64,000 nucleotides of DNA from an uncultured bacterium (GCA_945829425.1 CALZUQ010000003.1:60299-124298); one strand, 5' to 3'; positions 23,243 to 33,156 are shown, counted from the first letter of the stretch. Notes: generated by a model not told the origin, from the letters alone. Translations and numbers: made by a program.

Positions 23243-23622
23243 TTGCAAATAAAGATAACTCGCTTTGCGTTAATTATCAAAATATAGTATCACAGAGAAA
23301 AGCATAAGTTTTGTTGCAGGAAGGGGGAGACTTTTCTATGGAACGAAGAATTTATGGCGTAAGAAAGAAAAATATATCCGGCAGGAAGAAAGAAATACCT
23401 GCCCTTATGAAAAGGATGTTGTTATAGACAACAAAAGGATTACCCTTACGGCGCACAATGACTGCATTTCCGGGACAAAAGACATATCGCAACGGCATAC
23501 AAGGAGATGGGGCTGGCTGCAAACAGATAAGAAGAGGTTGTATCACACAGGGTTAAACCTGTCGTGACACACCCTCGTCCCGTTTCATGTTTTGCCTGAA
23601 GTGGGAATGAACAGGACCCACC

Positions 23623-24021
23623 TTAAGCTATAATCTTTTCTATGGTGTCGACATCGTCGCCCGTGAAAGTCATGAACTGCGTCAATGGCTGGTATTGGAA
23701 GTCGACGAAGCGGAACAGCTGAATGGCGAGGAACTGTCCGTCTTTCGACGAGCATATCTCTGCCCTGATGTTTCCTATTGGTATGCTTCGCATCCTGACT
23801 CCACGCGCCACTTCCTTTTCCAACACCATCATAGGGCCAGTGAGGAGCTTGGCGAGCCTTTCGCCGTTGTCTTGGCTGAAGTCGTACACCTGCGCTGTCA
23901 CTGTGCTTCCTGTAGGTTTGTAGACTGCTTTCTCTAACAGTCCGAAGAATGTTTTGCCTATTGTAACGTCACTGTTGTTTGAGATAGCCTTTGCCATCTC
24001 AAGGTTCTTTATCTTTGTCAT
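23623..24021 (-). CDS. Conserved-looking hypothetical protein, no recognised family
   Basis: Protein-like composition, start MTKIKNLEMAKAISNN; intergenic on both sides. Confidence 0.6.
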   Translation of the reverse strand: MTKIKNLEMAKAISNNSDVTIGKTFFGLLEKAVYKPTGSTVTAQVYDFSQDNGERLAKLLTGPMMVLEKEVARGVRMRSIPIGNIRAEICSSKDGQFLAIQLFRFVDFQYQPLTQFMTFTGDDVDTIEKIIA

Positions 24022-24277
24022 AATGTTTCTCTGTGTCAATCTTTCGGCGGTGTCTCATCGCCCGCCGTTAACACAGGATATGACTACAACAATTCACGAC
24101 CAAAGCTTTAACCTGTATGGGTCAAGCCATGGCCTGCACTTTCTTGCCGGAGTCTTTCCTGTGTCTTTGTTTGCTATGAAAAAATCCGGGGTGTCTATTG
24201 CATTGAAATTGCGGTGGAGCGTCAATTCCCCACCTCATGGCGGGCATCAACAATTTCCGCCATTGGTAAAAAAAGGC

Positions 24278-24697
24278 TTAACAGAGAATGTGTCTCAGCG
24301 CTATGACATAATAATAGCGGGAGACAGCCATACGTAACGGCGATGCGTTTCTATGGCAATGACAATAATTAAAAAGGTTAGTAAGATGGGGTGATATGAT
24401 AGACGTCTGCAAACGGGCGAGGTGCTTGCCCGGTGCAGGACTGGTTGGCGGAAGAACGCGCGAGGGGCGTGCCGTGGCCGTACGCAGTTGTCCCGAAGCG
24501 TCGTCGAACATCGCCACGCTTCGTTGCTGCTCTTTCTTGCTTCCGTCGCGCAGGGCGTCATGTCTCGTTGCTTTGTCGTAGCGGACATGGCTTGTTTCGC
24601 CACCACATTTACCGCACGGCGGCAGTGCCATAGATGTCAGTGCTATGGCTGCCATTATCACGGCAATGTATAGGGTTATAAACATGCTACGTTTCAT
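24278..24697 (-). CDS. Possible small exported protein, no recognised family
   Basis: N-terminal hydrophobic segment MKRSMFITLYIAVIMAAIALTSMA; promoter-like gcaaatata at 24728-24736 upstream; C-terminal half has poor protein character. Confidence 0.35.
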   Translation of the reverse strand: MKRSMFITLYIAVIMAAIALTSMALPPCGKCGGETSHVRYDKATRHDALRDGSKKEQQRSVAMFDDASGQLRTATARPSRVLPPTSPAPGKHLARLQTSIISPHLTNLFNYCHCHRNASPLRMAVSRYYYVIALRHILC

Positions 24698-24833
24698 GAC
24701 GCTTACGGTTTACTTGGTTTTACTGATGCAAATATACTAATCTTTTATTGTTCACCGCATATTTCTACTAAAATGTTATCATCATTTAACAAGAGGAAAG
24801 CAATATTTTATAAAGCGAATTAACAGAACCTAC

Positions 24834-25640
24834 CTATATTCTCCAACCATAGGTGTCGGAGTCGTTGCGGGACACTTCCAGCAGTTCGTGAGGGGTGTAG
24901 CCGCAGATTTTACGGAAGTCGACTGTAATATGCGAGGTGTCGCAATATCCGTTGTTCCAGGCAATGCTCGTAAGTGTGTCCTCGCGGTTCACCTTGAGTG
25001 AGCGCACGGTGTGATGAAAACGTTGCAGACGAAGGTATTCCTTCGGAGGCATGCCTATAATATCGGCAAAGACTCTGTTCAGCTGGCGTGTGCTGAGACA
25101 TGCCGACAGTGCGACATCGTCGATGCGTGCGTCTGCCACATGACGCTGTCCGTAGGCTATGGCACGTTGCAGACGGCGTATGTTCTCTGTCTCTGCCGTA
25201 GAATGGGGCAGTTCTTTCAGGAAAAACGTGTCGAAAACCTGCCAGCATTCTTCATGCGTGGCAGCCGTCATAACCCTTTCCTCCAATTCCTGCCACCCTT
25301 CTCCGGGAAGTTCCTGTAAAGCTATGACGTCGTCATAAAAGCAATATAGTGGGGCATGGAGAAACATACGCGCTCCAAGGGAAGTAAACTGCACTCCCAC
25401 GACGTCTATTCCTTCGTGCGAGATGATGTCTTGGTAGCGTACGCTCTGACCTGACAGGCAGCTTCTGTACGTTCCTCTTCCATCATAGCATACCAATGCG
25501 GTACGGTAGAAAAACAGTCCCATTTCTCCGTTAGGAACGGTGCGTTGCACCTCTGGGGGCTTCTCGTCCTTACCGGCAAAATAAGTCTTTATGAAAGGGC
25601 GCAGACGGATGTCTGGCTTTCGTGATGTCATTTCTGCCAT
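24834..25640 (-). CDS. AraC-family transcriptional regulator
   Basis: C-terminal double HTH (LSTRQLNRVFADIIGMPPKEYLRLQRFHHTVRSLK...IAWNNGYCDTSHITVDFRKICGYTPHELL); likely start MAEMTSRK. Confidence 0.9.
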   Translation of the reverse strand: MAEMTSRKPDIRLRPFIKTYFAGKDEKPPEVQRTVPNGEMGLFFYRTALVCYDGRGTYRSCLSGQSVRYQDIISHEGIDVVGVQFTSLGARMFLHAPLYCFYDDVIALQELPGEGWQELEERVMTAATHEECWQVFDTFFLKELPHSTAETENIRRLQRAIAYGQRHVADARIDDVALSACLSTRQLNRVFADIIGMPPKEYLRLQRFHHTVRSLKVNREDTLTSIAWNNGYCDTSHITVDFRKICGYTPHELLEVSRNDSDTYGWRI

Positions 25641-25659
25641 AGTTTTCTCATGGTGGGTT

Positions 25660-26277
25660 CTACCATAGCTGACCCGGTAATACCTTTTTCTCTTTCGGTG
25701 GGAAAAGACGGTCATATTCCTCTGCCTCACCTTCGTCAACGAAATACCCTTGCGGTGTAGCATACTCTCCAGACACTCCGTCAAGATAACCAGGTATCAG
25801 TTCTTTACACAAGAAGAAAGAGGCGTCGGCGCCCTCAGGAAGTCCGTGATACCTTATATTATATTGTGAGGCGTAGGTAAAACCGCTCTTGCCGTAGAAG
25901 TCTATGTTACCCTCAAAGCACACTGCGCCGAAGCCCGTACGCGTGGCATGAAGAAGCGTATGGTCAAGGAGTGCCTTGCCGTAGCCTTGGCGTTTATATT
26001 CCGGGATAATGCTTATCGGTCCGAGTGTCATGATAGGCAGGATGCCGCCATTGTCTCTCTTGACCTCTGCCTTCATGCACATAATATGTCCTATCAGCAT
26101 GCCGTCTTTCTCCATCACAAGGTTCAACTCAGGTATGAACGCCTCGTCATTCCGCAGACAGTGCATGACATAATGTTCCAGACAGCCAGGGCGGTAAACG
26201 TTCCAAAAAGCTTCTCTGATGAGGTTCTCTACTTCGTGACGCTCTTCCTTTCTTTCTTGTCTTATCGTATATTCCAT
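25660..26277 (-). CDS. GNAT family N-acetyltransferase
   Basis: MTLGPISIIPEYKRQGYGKALLDHTL acetyl-CoA binding motif; start MEYTIRQERKE. Confidence 0.9.
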   Translation of the reverse strand: MEYTIRQERKEERHEVENLIREAFWNVYRPGCLEHYVMHCLRNDEAFIPELNLVMEKDGMLIGHIMCMKAEVKRDNGGILPIMTLGPISIIPEYKRQGYGKALLDHTLLHATRTGFGAVCFEGNIDFYGKSGFTYASQYNIRYHGLPEGADASFFLCKELIPGYLDGVSGEYATPQGYFVDEGEAEEYDRLFPPKEKKVLPGQLW

Positions 26278-26288
26278 AACTTTTTTCT

Positions 26289-26297
26289 GCAAAGGTA
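26289..26297 (-). promoter_or_regulatory. Bacteroidetes-type -7 element (TACCTTTGC) for the GNAT-araC pair
   Basis: TAnnTTTGC immediately upstream of the GNAT start. Confidence 0.5.
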
Positions 26298-26398
26298 CAA
26301 ATTCTTACTCATTCCGCACAAGAAAAAACGGACATTTTCAATCCTCCGTCATTGGTGTGAGTTCCATTTGTTTCCTTCTGCCGCATTACGGTTTTCCA

Positions 26399-26520
26399 GA
26401 GAAGATATACTTCATCGGCAAAGTAAGTATATCTTCTATGGCAAAATAAGTATATCTTCTATGGCAAAGTAAGTATATCTTCTCTGGCAAAATAAGTATA
26501 TCTTCTCTGGCAAAGTAAGA
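26399..26520. repeat. Tandem repeat, 23-bp unit (ggcaaa[g/a]taagtatatcttct[a/c]t), about 4.5 copies, preceded by an inverted half-unit
   Basis: Units at 26417, 26440, 26463, 26486, 26509; inverted agaagatatactt at about 26399. Confidence 0.92.
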
Positions 26521-26875
26521 CTGTTATAAAAAAGTATTATTTGGGTTTCTAACAAAGATAATCAATGGCAAAAACAGAAAATATTTTCGTTAAACCCAAT
26601 TTATTTCGAATTATTTATGTATCTTTGCATAAGATAGGCTGCGGTTCGGCAATTTAAGCAAGCTTATTGCGCTTACCTTACACTATCTTTGCCTCAAAAT
26701 AGAAAATAATATGAGAAAGCAAATAAAAATCTTAATCGCGTTGAGATGTTTCTGATTGGAAAGAACTTGCCCAACCAGCTAAGTTCGGAATGGCAAGAGC
26801 TGCCTATCGAGGATTCTGCAAGAATCGTGAGGAGTTTTTCCAGCATTGCAAGGAACAAGCTATTACTGACAATTT

Positions 26876-27394
26876 ATGAGCAACTTAAAGACCTCTCCAC
26901 AACGCCATGCCAACATGGCGGCTATCCACGGCAAGGACACGAAGCCTGAAATGGTAGTGCGTCGCTACCTATGGGGGCATGGCTTCCGCTATCGGCTGAA
27001 CCACCGACGATTGCCGGGTAAGCCTGACATCGTAATGAGGAAATACAGAACGTGCATCTTTGTGAATGGCTGTTTCTGGCATGGACATGAAGATTGCAGA
27101 TACTATACCATCCCAAAGACCAATACTGAATTTTGGACCAATAAGGTAAGGCGGAACAAAGAACGTGATGTAAAAGTACAACATGAGCTGGCTTCTATGG
27201 GCTGGCACTGCATAACCGTCTGGGAATGCGAACTAAAGCCAAAAGTCAGAGAAAAAACATTGACTTCGTTGGCATATACGCTCAACAAGATATTCCTGCA
27301 AGACAGGACCGTCAAACGGTATGAGACACCAGAGGAAGAGCCAATGATGGCAGCAGAAGACGTTCCTAAAACGTATGGGAATAAGCAAACATGA
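26876..27394 (+). CDS. vsr: Very short patch repair endonuclease (Vsr)
   Basis: RHANMAAIHGKDTKPEMVVRRYLWGHGFRYRLNHRRLPGKPDIVMRKYRTCIFVNGCFWHGHEDCRY, typical Vsr. Confidence 0.95.
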   Translation: MSNLKTSPQRHANMAAIHGKDTKPEMVVRRYLWGHGFRYRLNHRRLPGKPDIVMRKYRTCIFVNGCFWHGHEDCRYYTIPKTNTEFWTNKVRRNKERDVKVQHELASMGWHCITVWECELKPKVREKTLTSLAYTLNKIFLQDRTVKRYETPEEEPMMAAEDVPKTYGNKQT

Positions 27395-27470
27395 TAATAT
27401 TGGAAGTTTATCAGGAAAACATGAAGTTTTCAACATTGAAGTGCTTTTCCCTTTGTTTCCCCATAAAAGA

Positions 27471-27510
27471 AAAATCAGCAACTTACGTACTAAGGTAAGT
27501 TGCTGATTTT
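27471..27510. terminator. Terminator hairpin between vsr and the convergent tRNA
   Basis: Perfect 16-bp inverted repeat aaaatcagcaacttac / gtaagttgctgatttt, 8-nt loop. Confidence 0.85.
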
Positions 27511-27514
27511 AATG

Positions 27515-27588
27515 TGGACCAGACAGGGCTTGAACCTGTGACCTCCAGATTATGAGTCTGTTGCTCTAACCAACTGAGCTACAAGTCC
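27515..27588 (-). tRNA. tRNA-Met (anticodon CAT)
   Basis: Reverse complement ggacttgtagctcagttggttagagcaacagactCATaatctggaggtcacaggttcaagccctgtctggtcca folds as a cloverleaf. Confidence 0.92.
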
Positions 27589-27890
27589 GATTTCACTTGC
27601 GTGAGAACCACAATTCCTTTATTGCGGGTGCAAAGGTACGGCTTTTTCTTGAACTGACCAAATTTTCTGAGAAGTTTTTTCAAAAAAAGATGAAAAACAG
27701 CGTTTTTTGCATGTTCTTATAGGCTGTATGATTTATTTTCCGTATATTTGCACTCCGTATGACTTTCCCAACAGCACTTTCCTATGGTTCTCCATAGGAC
27801 TCTCTGTAGGACTCTCCCTATGGCAGACAAGAAGCGATGCAGCAGGACCTCATGGGATGGCATTTTGACATACCTTATTATATAATATAG

Positions 27891-29981
27891 ATGCCGAGAA
27901 GATATACTGTAATACTGTTGACCCTTTTCTCCTTCGCCATGACTATGGCGAAGGAGAAAAGCAGTGTACCGTCTGTCGTAGATACTGTATTCTCCATTTC
28001 CGACAGTATATCAGGGAAGCCATGGCATTATAAGGCACGCTATTACTACCGCGGCATGCTGGCTCTTAACAAGAAGAACCTCAGCATACTCTCCGCACCG
28101 AACAGAAGGTATTACATGCGCGGACACCGTGAACTTCTCACAGAAGATATCGGCGAAGTGGAATACAGTGCGCCGGATGTCTTCGCACGTAACGTGAGAT
28201 ACACCTACGGCTCAGAACTGAGAAACCGTGTGGCTCACACATATATCATAGACTTCTTCAATATCAAGCTTTATGACACTTACCTCCTCGGTGACCATAT
28301 CCTTTCGCCGCTGCATAGCGGCAACGCCTCACGGTATATATATGCCGTAGACTCTCTATCTTGCAGCAAGACTTATGTCTCTTTCCGTGCCAAGAGGAAG
28401 AGCATGCAGACTGTAGAGGGACATTTCGTCTATGACAGCCTCCGCCACATCGTCACAGAGATGACGTTCTCTGGAGAGTATAACTTCGTGGCGTTTACAG
28501 AGCATGTCGTGATGGGTACGGAGGGCATGTCCGCCTTCTGGCCGGTAAAGGCTGTCCTTGACTTCAAATACTGGTATTACGGCAACCGCTTTGCCGGCTC
28601 GGCATGTTATGTCCCGGAATATACTCTACTTGAGGATGAATACGACATACCACGTCATTGTGATATGACAGAACGTTACGCTGTAATGTTAGACAGTGTG
28701 AAAGCCATGACAGACTCAGTACGCATTGCCTCCCTGCGTCCTATACCTCTTTCGGACGACGAGAAACGCATATACCATGAGTCGGCAATGAGAAAAGAAC
28801 AGCGTAAAACGTCGGGGAAAGAGGATTATGACTCCAAGACACCTTTCTGGATGCGGCAGGTAGGGTATGTCGGAGAGGCTTTCTTCCATAGCCATAACAT
28901 CGTTAAGACAGAGAATACCCTGCTCAGAGTCATGTCGCCAAACATAGGATATACGGGGCGCAACGGCGTGACATTCCGACAAGACATGGAGTTCCGCCAG
29001 AAAATAGGAAAAGGGCGTTCGCTGAGCGTGAAACCCAGCGCAAGCTATCTCTTCGGAAGGAAAGAACTGACGGGACGCACGACGACTGAACTGCTTCTCG
29101 CTCCCCGTCATAACGGCATGCTTCGCCTGGAAGGCGGCATACAGAGCATCATGAGCGACAGGGAACGTCTGCGCCTTCCCCTCACGGTGCCTGGAGACAC
29201 TCTCGCCGTGCCAGACATCCTGGAGTTTCATGACCTCTTCCTTTATGCTGACGCTATGAGAGAGGTTGCCAACGGCCTTGACATAGCTGTGGGTCTGCGC
29301 ATGCACAACAGAATAGCACGCGGCTTCGCCGCAGAAAACCGCGATGCTCTCGGATTGAAAAGCAGCTACCGCGACGTGGCGTCACACATTACCGTGACCT
29401 TCACACCACGCCAGCAATACTACCGCGAACGTTACCGCAAGGTACGTACGACGAGCACATGGCCTACGTTTCTCGCCTCTTTCGAGAGGGGTATCAAAGG
29501 ACTCTTGGGGAGTACCAACAAATACGAGAAATACGAAGCCATGGCAACACAAGACATTCGTCTCTCACCTCATCGCCGTATGATATGGAAGGCGGGCTGG
29601 GGCATGTTCACCTCACGCTATGAGAATCGTTTCGTCCAGTATGAGTATTTCAACAACGGCATATCGACGTACAACTGGGACGATGACCGCAGCGGTGTTT
29701 TCCAACTTCTCGACTGGAGGTATTACAACAACAGCAATCATTACCTCCGTGGACATATCGTCTTGGAGAGCCCCACCCTGCTGCTCGGAAAGATGAACAC
29801 ACGTCTTGTGCGTTGTGAGCGACTATACGTCAATACCTTGGCGTGTGAACATCTTGTACCTTACCTTGAAATAGGCTATGGCATCTCGAACGCTTTGTTT
29901 GACATAAGCCTTTTCTCGTCATATACCAAGAAGGAGAATATGCAACTCGGTGTCAAGGCTTCGCTGAGCCTTTTTGACTGA
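27891..29981 (+). CDS. Outer-membrane beta-barrel protein, DUF5686-like
   Basis: Signal peptide and long beta-rich C-terminus ending in ...LGVKASLSLFD; internal pattern resembles DUF5686 proteins. Confidence 0.65.
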   Translation: MPRRYTVILLTLFSFAMTMAKEKSSVPSVVDTVFSISDSISGKPWHYKARYYYRGMLALNKKNLSILSAPNRRYYMRGHRELLTEDIGEVEYSAPDVFARNVRYTYGSELRNRVAHTYIIDFFNIKLYDTYLLGDHILSPLHSGNASRYIYAVDSLSCSKTYVSFRAKRKSMQTVEGHFVYDSLRHIVTEMTFSGEYNFVAFTEHVVMGTEGMSAFWPVKAVLDFKYWYYGNRFAGSACYVPEYTLLEDEYDIPRHCDMTERYAVMLDSVKAMTDSVRIASLRPIPLSDDEKRIYHESAMRKEQRKTSGKEDYDSKTPFWMRQVGYVGEAFFHSHNIVKTENTLLRVMSPNIGYTGRNGVTFRQDMEFRQKIGKGRSLSVKPSASYLFGRKELTGRTTTELLLAPRHNGMLRLEGGIQSIMSDRERLRLPLTVPGDTLAVPDILEFHDLFLYADAMREVANGLDIAVGLRMHNRIARGFAAENRDALGLKSSYRDVASHITVTFTPRQQYYRERYRKVRTTSTWPTFLASFERGIKGLLGSTNKYEKYEAMATQDIRLSPHRRMIWKAGWGMFTSRYENRFVQYEYFNNGISTYNWDDDRSGVFQLLDWRYYNNSNHYLRGHIVLESPTLLLGKMNTRLVRCERLYVNTLACEHLVPYLEIGYGISNALFDISLFSSYTKKENMQLGVKASLSLFD

Positions 29982-30042
29982 ATACAACCATTGTTGCCCT
30001 TTTCCTGTTTCTGTTGTTTCTTCCGTCCATTTGTCTGCTGCC

Positions 30043-32232
30043 TTACCTGATAAACAGCAGTTCACGGTATTTCGGCAATGTCCAGAGTTCGTCGCTGACG
30101 AGCAGTTCAAGTTTGTCTATCTCGCGACGTATGTCCTCCATAAGAGGAGCTACGATGTCGTGGTATGCTACGGCACGCTCACGTATACTCTCTATACGGT
30201 TGGCAATCTTTCTGTTTCCAACCAACGTAGTGACATTTCCCTCAATAGTCTCTATTCTCTGAGCTATCTCACGTATGATGTCTTTGTTATGCTTCGTCAG
30301 TTGCTCCGCCTCTTCCTTATCGAAAATCTTATACATATTCTCCACATTCCGCACCAGTTCTGTCTGGTAACGCGTTGCGGTAGGTATGATATGGTTCAAC
30401 GACAAGTCTCCGAGCACTCTCGCCTCAATCTGTATCTTCTTCACATACGTCTCCCATTTCACTTCATTACGCGCCTCCAGCTCGTAAGCTTTCATCACGT
30501 CCATATCTTCAAACATCTTTATGGACTCCGGGTCAAGGTAACGGTCAAAGATGAGAGGACACGATGTCTCCACATCCAGCCCCCGGCGTTCCGCCTCCTT
30601 ACGCCATTCGTCAGAATATCCGTTTCCGTCGAAATGTATCGGCTTACACGTCACTATGTCCTCCCTGAGCACCTTTACGATAGCCTCAAACTGTTCCTCA
30701 CCCTGTTCTATCAATACGTCAACCCTTCTCTTGAAGTTTGTCAGAGCCTCAGCGACAGCGGTGTTGAGGGCTATCATAGCCGAAGCGCAGTTTGCCTCAG
30801 ACCCTACGGCACGGAACTCAAACCTGTTTCCCGTGAATGCGAAAGGCGAAGTACGGTTACGGTCAGTATTGTCAATCATCAGTTCCGGGATTACGGGGAT
30901 GTCTAACTTAAGCGACTGTTTTCCCTCAAGGTTGAAGACATCCTTGGAGTCTGTCTTCTCCAACGCTTCCAGAAGATCAGAGATCTGCTTGCCGAGGAAA
31001 GAGGATATTATGGCAGGCGGTGCTTCATTGGCTCCAAGACGGTGAGCGTTTGTAGCAGACATTATTGACGCCTTCAGCAATCCGTTGTGCTTATACACCC
31101 CCATGAGTGTCTCTACGACAAACACCGTAAAGCGCAGGTTGTCCATAGCCGTCTTGCCTGGTCCGTGAAGCAGAATACCTGTATCTGTTGACAGCGACCA
31201 GTTGTTATGCTTTCCCGACCCGTTGACACCAGCAAAAGGTTTCTCATGGAGCAGACAGCGGAAGCCATGTTTGCGTGCCACACGCTTCATCACCGACATA
31301 AGCAGCATGTTATGGTCAATGGCAAGGTTCATCTCCTCGTAAATAGGAGCTATCTCAAACTGGTTTGGCGCCACCTCGTTATGACGTGTCTTGCAAGGAA
31401 TGCCCAGTTCCAAAGCCTTTATCTCCAGCTCCTTCATAAACTGTACGACACGCTCAGGAATGGTGCCGAAATAGTGATCGTCCATCTGCTGGTTGCGTGC
31501 CGAGTCATGCCCCATAAGTGTTCGTCCAGTCATGAGAAGGTCAGGACGTGCCGCATAAAGATCTTCATCGACAAGGAAATACTCCTGCTCCCAACCAAGG
31601 TTTGTGATTATTTTATTTACGTCAGGATAGAAATAATGACACACATCCTTTGCAGCCCTGCTGACGGCGGAAATGGCACGCAAGAGCGGTGCTTTATAGT
31701 CCAAGGCTTCTCCCGTAAAAGATATGAAAATCGTAGGGATACAGAGAGTATCATCAATGATGAATACCGGCGACGTAGGGTCCCAGGCAGAATATCCACG
31801 TGCTTCGAAGGTAGCCCTTATGCCTCCTGAAGGGAAAGAAGAAGCGTCCGGCTCCTGCTGCATTAGTAGCTTCCCCTCAAACTCTTCAATCATACCTCCC
31901 TTATGGTCGTGCTCTATAAAAGCGTCATGTTTCTCTGCCGTTCCCTCCGTCAGAGGCTGGAACCAGTGGGTATAGTGTGTCACGCCATTCTCTTCCGCCC
32001 ATTGTTTCATGCCTGCCGCTACGGCATCGGCTATGGAACGGTCAAGTGGCGCACCGTTATCGATGACGTTAATCATCTGGTCGTATACTTTCGACGGAAG
32101 GTATTTATACATCTTGGCTCTGTTGAAGACGTATTTCCCGAAATACTCCGAAGGTCGTTCCTTCGGTACATTCACCTCAACGGGTTTTTTCTTTGATGCA
32201 GAAGAAACTGCGAGAAATCTTAGGTTTGCCAT
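30043..32232 (-). CDS. glnN: Glutamine synthetase type III
   Basis: TGEALDYKAPLLRAI, GWEQEYFLVD, RHNEVAPNQFEIAPIYEEMNLAIDHN, HEKPFAGVNGSGKHNNWS; start MANLRFLAVSS. Confidence 0.96.
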   Translation of the reverse strand: MANLRFLAVSSASKKKPVEVNVPKERPSEYFGKYVFNRAKMYKYLPSKVYDQMINVIDNGAPLDRSIADAVAAGMKQWAEENGVTHYTHWFQPLTEGTAEKHDAFIEHDHKGGMIEEFEGKLLMQQEPDASSFPSGGIRATFEARGYSAWDPTSPVFIIDDTLCIPTIFISFTGEALDYKAPLLRAISAVSRAAKDVCHYFYPDVNKIITNLGWEQEYFLVDEDLYAARPDLLMTGRTLMGHDSARNQQMDDHYFGTIPERVVQFMKELEIKALELGIPCKTRHNEVAPNQFEIAPIYEEMNLAIDHNMLLMSVMKRVARKHGFRCLLHEKPFAGVNGSGKHNNWSLSTDTGILLHGPGKTAMDNLRFTVFVVETLMGVYKHNGLLKASIMSATNAHRLGANEAPPAIISSFLGKQISDLLEALEKTDSKDVFNLEGKQSLKLDIPVIPELMIDNTDRNRTSPFAFTGNRFEFRAVGSEANCASAMIALNTAVAEALTNFKRRVDVLIEQGEEQFEAIVKVLREDIVTCKPIHFDGNGYSDEWRKEAERRGLDVETSCPLIFDRYLDPESIKMFEDMDVMKAYELEARNEVKWETYVKKIQIEARVLGDLSLNHIIPTATRYQTELVRNVENMYKIFDKEEAEQLTKHNKDIIREIAQRIETIEGNVTTLVGNRKIANRIESIRERAVAYHDIVAPLMEDIRREIDKLELLVSDELWTLPKYRELLFIR

Positions 32233-32432
32233 TGTTTTTTTAAATGATGCCCTGTCCTCTCCGGACAAGGGTTGTTACCGTGTGCTGCAAGAAAAATAAT
32301 ACGAGCAAACAAATCCTTACGCCTTGCGAATGGCAGAATTGTTTGCTTTTCGTGTGCAAAATTACATTTTTTTTATGGAAAAGGAGTTGTTATGGCTTGA
32401 GAGTGGATATTTTTTTAATATATGTTATAATT

Positions 32433-32473
32433 TTCCCCGCATATACTCCTGTATAAAGAGAATATGCGGGGAA
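32433..32473. terminator. Strong hairpin downstream of ispF
   Basis: Perfect 12-bp inverted repeat ttccccgcatat / atatgcggggaa. Confidence 0.6.
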
Positions 32474-32556
32474 ATACGAGGGCTTCAATTTTTATAGCAT
32501 TAATGGCTGCAAGTATTGTATAGGATTATACCGTTAAGTAAACTTAACGGCACAGG

Positions 32557-32608
32557 GGCAATAAGGGAGGAGGACAAGGGCAGCAAGGGAGGAGGACAGG
32601 GCAGTAAG
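32557..32608. repeat. Tandem repeat, 22/21-bp unit (ggcaataagggaggaggacaag), about 2.4 copies
   Basis: Units at 32557, 32579, 32600. Confidence 0.85.
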
Positions 32609-32663
32609 ATAAATGTGATTATTCTGTTGCCTGAACAGCAACTGCATTTCTTACAAACAGAAA

Positions 32664-33146
32664 TCAGGCTTTATTAATAAGCACTACAGCATAAGCCGAG
32701 ATGCCTTCCTCGCGTCCTGTAAATCCGAGGCGTTCTGTCGTCGTAGCTTTTATGGAGATATTCTCCACGTCAGTGTCAAGTACTTTAGCGAGACACTCCT
32801 TCATCTGCTCCACATGCGGGTTAAGTTTCGGTCGCTCAGCACATACGGTAGCGTCTATATTTCCTATTCGGTATCCCTTTTCCGCAATCAGAGTCATTGT
32901 CTTCCTGAGGAGTATCTTAGAGTCTATTCCGTCTGTCTCCTCCGCCGTGTCAGGGAAGTGATATCCTATGTCACGCATATTCGCCGCTCCGAGCATTGCG
33001 TCGCATATGGCATGTATCAACACGTCAGCATCACTGTGTCCGAGGAGTCCCATATTATGTTCAATCTTTATTCCTCCGAGCCACAGTTCACGTCCTTCCA
33101 CAAGTTTATGGACATCATAGCCCATTCCTATCCTTATATTATCCAT
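32664..33146 (-). CDS. ispF: 2-C-methyl-D-erythritol 2,4-cyclodiphosphate synthase
   Basis: RIGMGYDVHKLVEGRELWLGGIKIEHNMGLLGHSDADVLIHAICDA. Confidence 0.97.
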   Translation of the reverse strand: MDNIRIGMGYDVHKLVEGRELWLGGIKIEHNMGLLGHSDADVLIHAICDAMLGAANMRDIGYHFPDTAEETDGIDSKILLRKTMTLIAEKGYRIGNIDATVCAERPKLNPHVEQMKECLAKVLDTDVENISIKATTTERLGFTGREEGISAYAVVLINKA

Positions 33147-33156
33147 ATCTTTTCCT

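Noticed and set aside
23954-24337. 127-aa plus-strand ORF between two minus-strand orphan ORFs
   Set aside because: Alternative starts, no promoter-like element found, no recognisable motif; kept only as background.
26746-26949. 67-aa ORF overlapping the vsr start
   Set aside because: The other frame (ending at the ATGA overlap) is more protein-like; this frame runs into vsr in the wrong register.
29974-30906. 310-aa plus-strand ORF
   Set aside because: Antisense to glnN, which is unambiguous; low-complexity composition.
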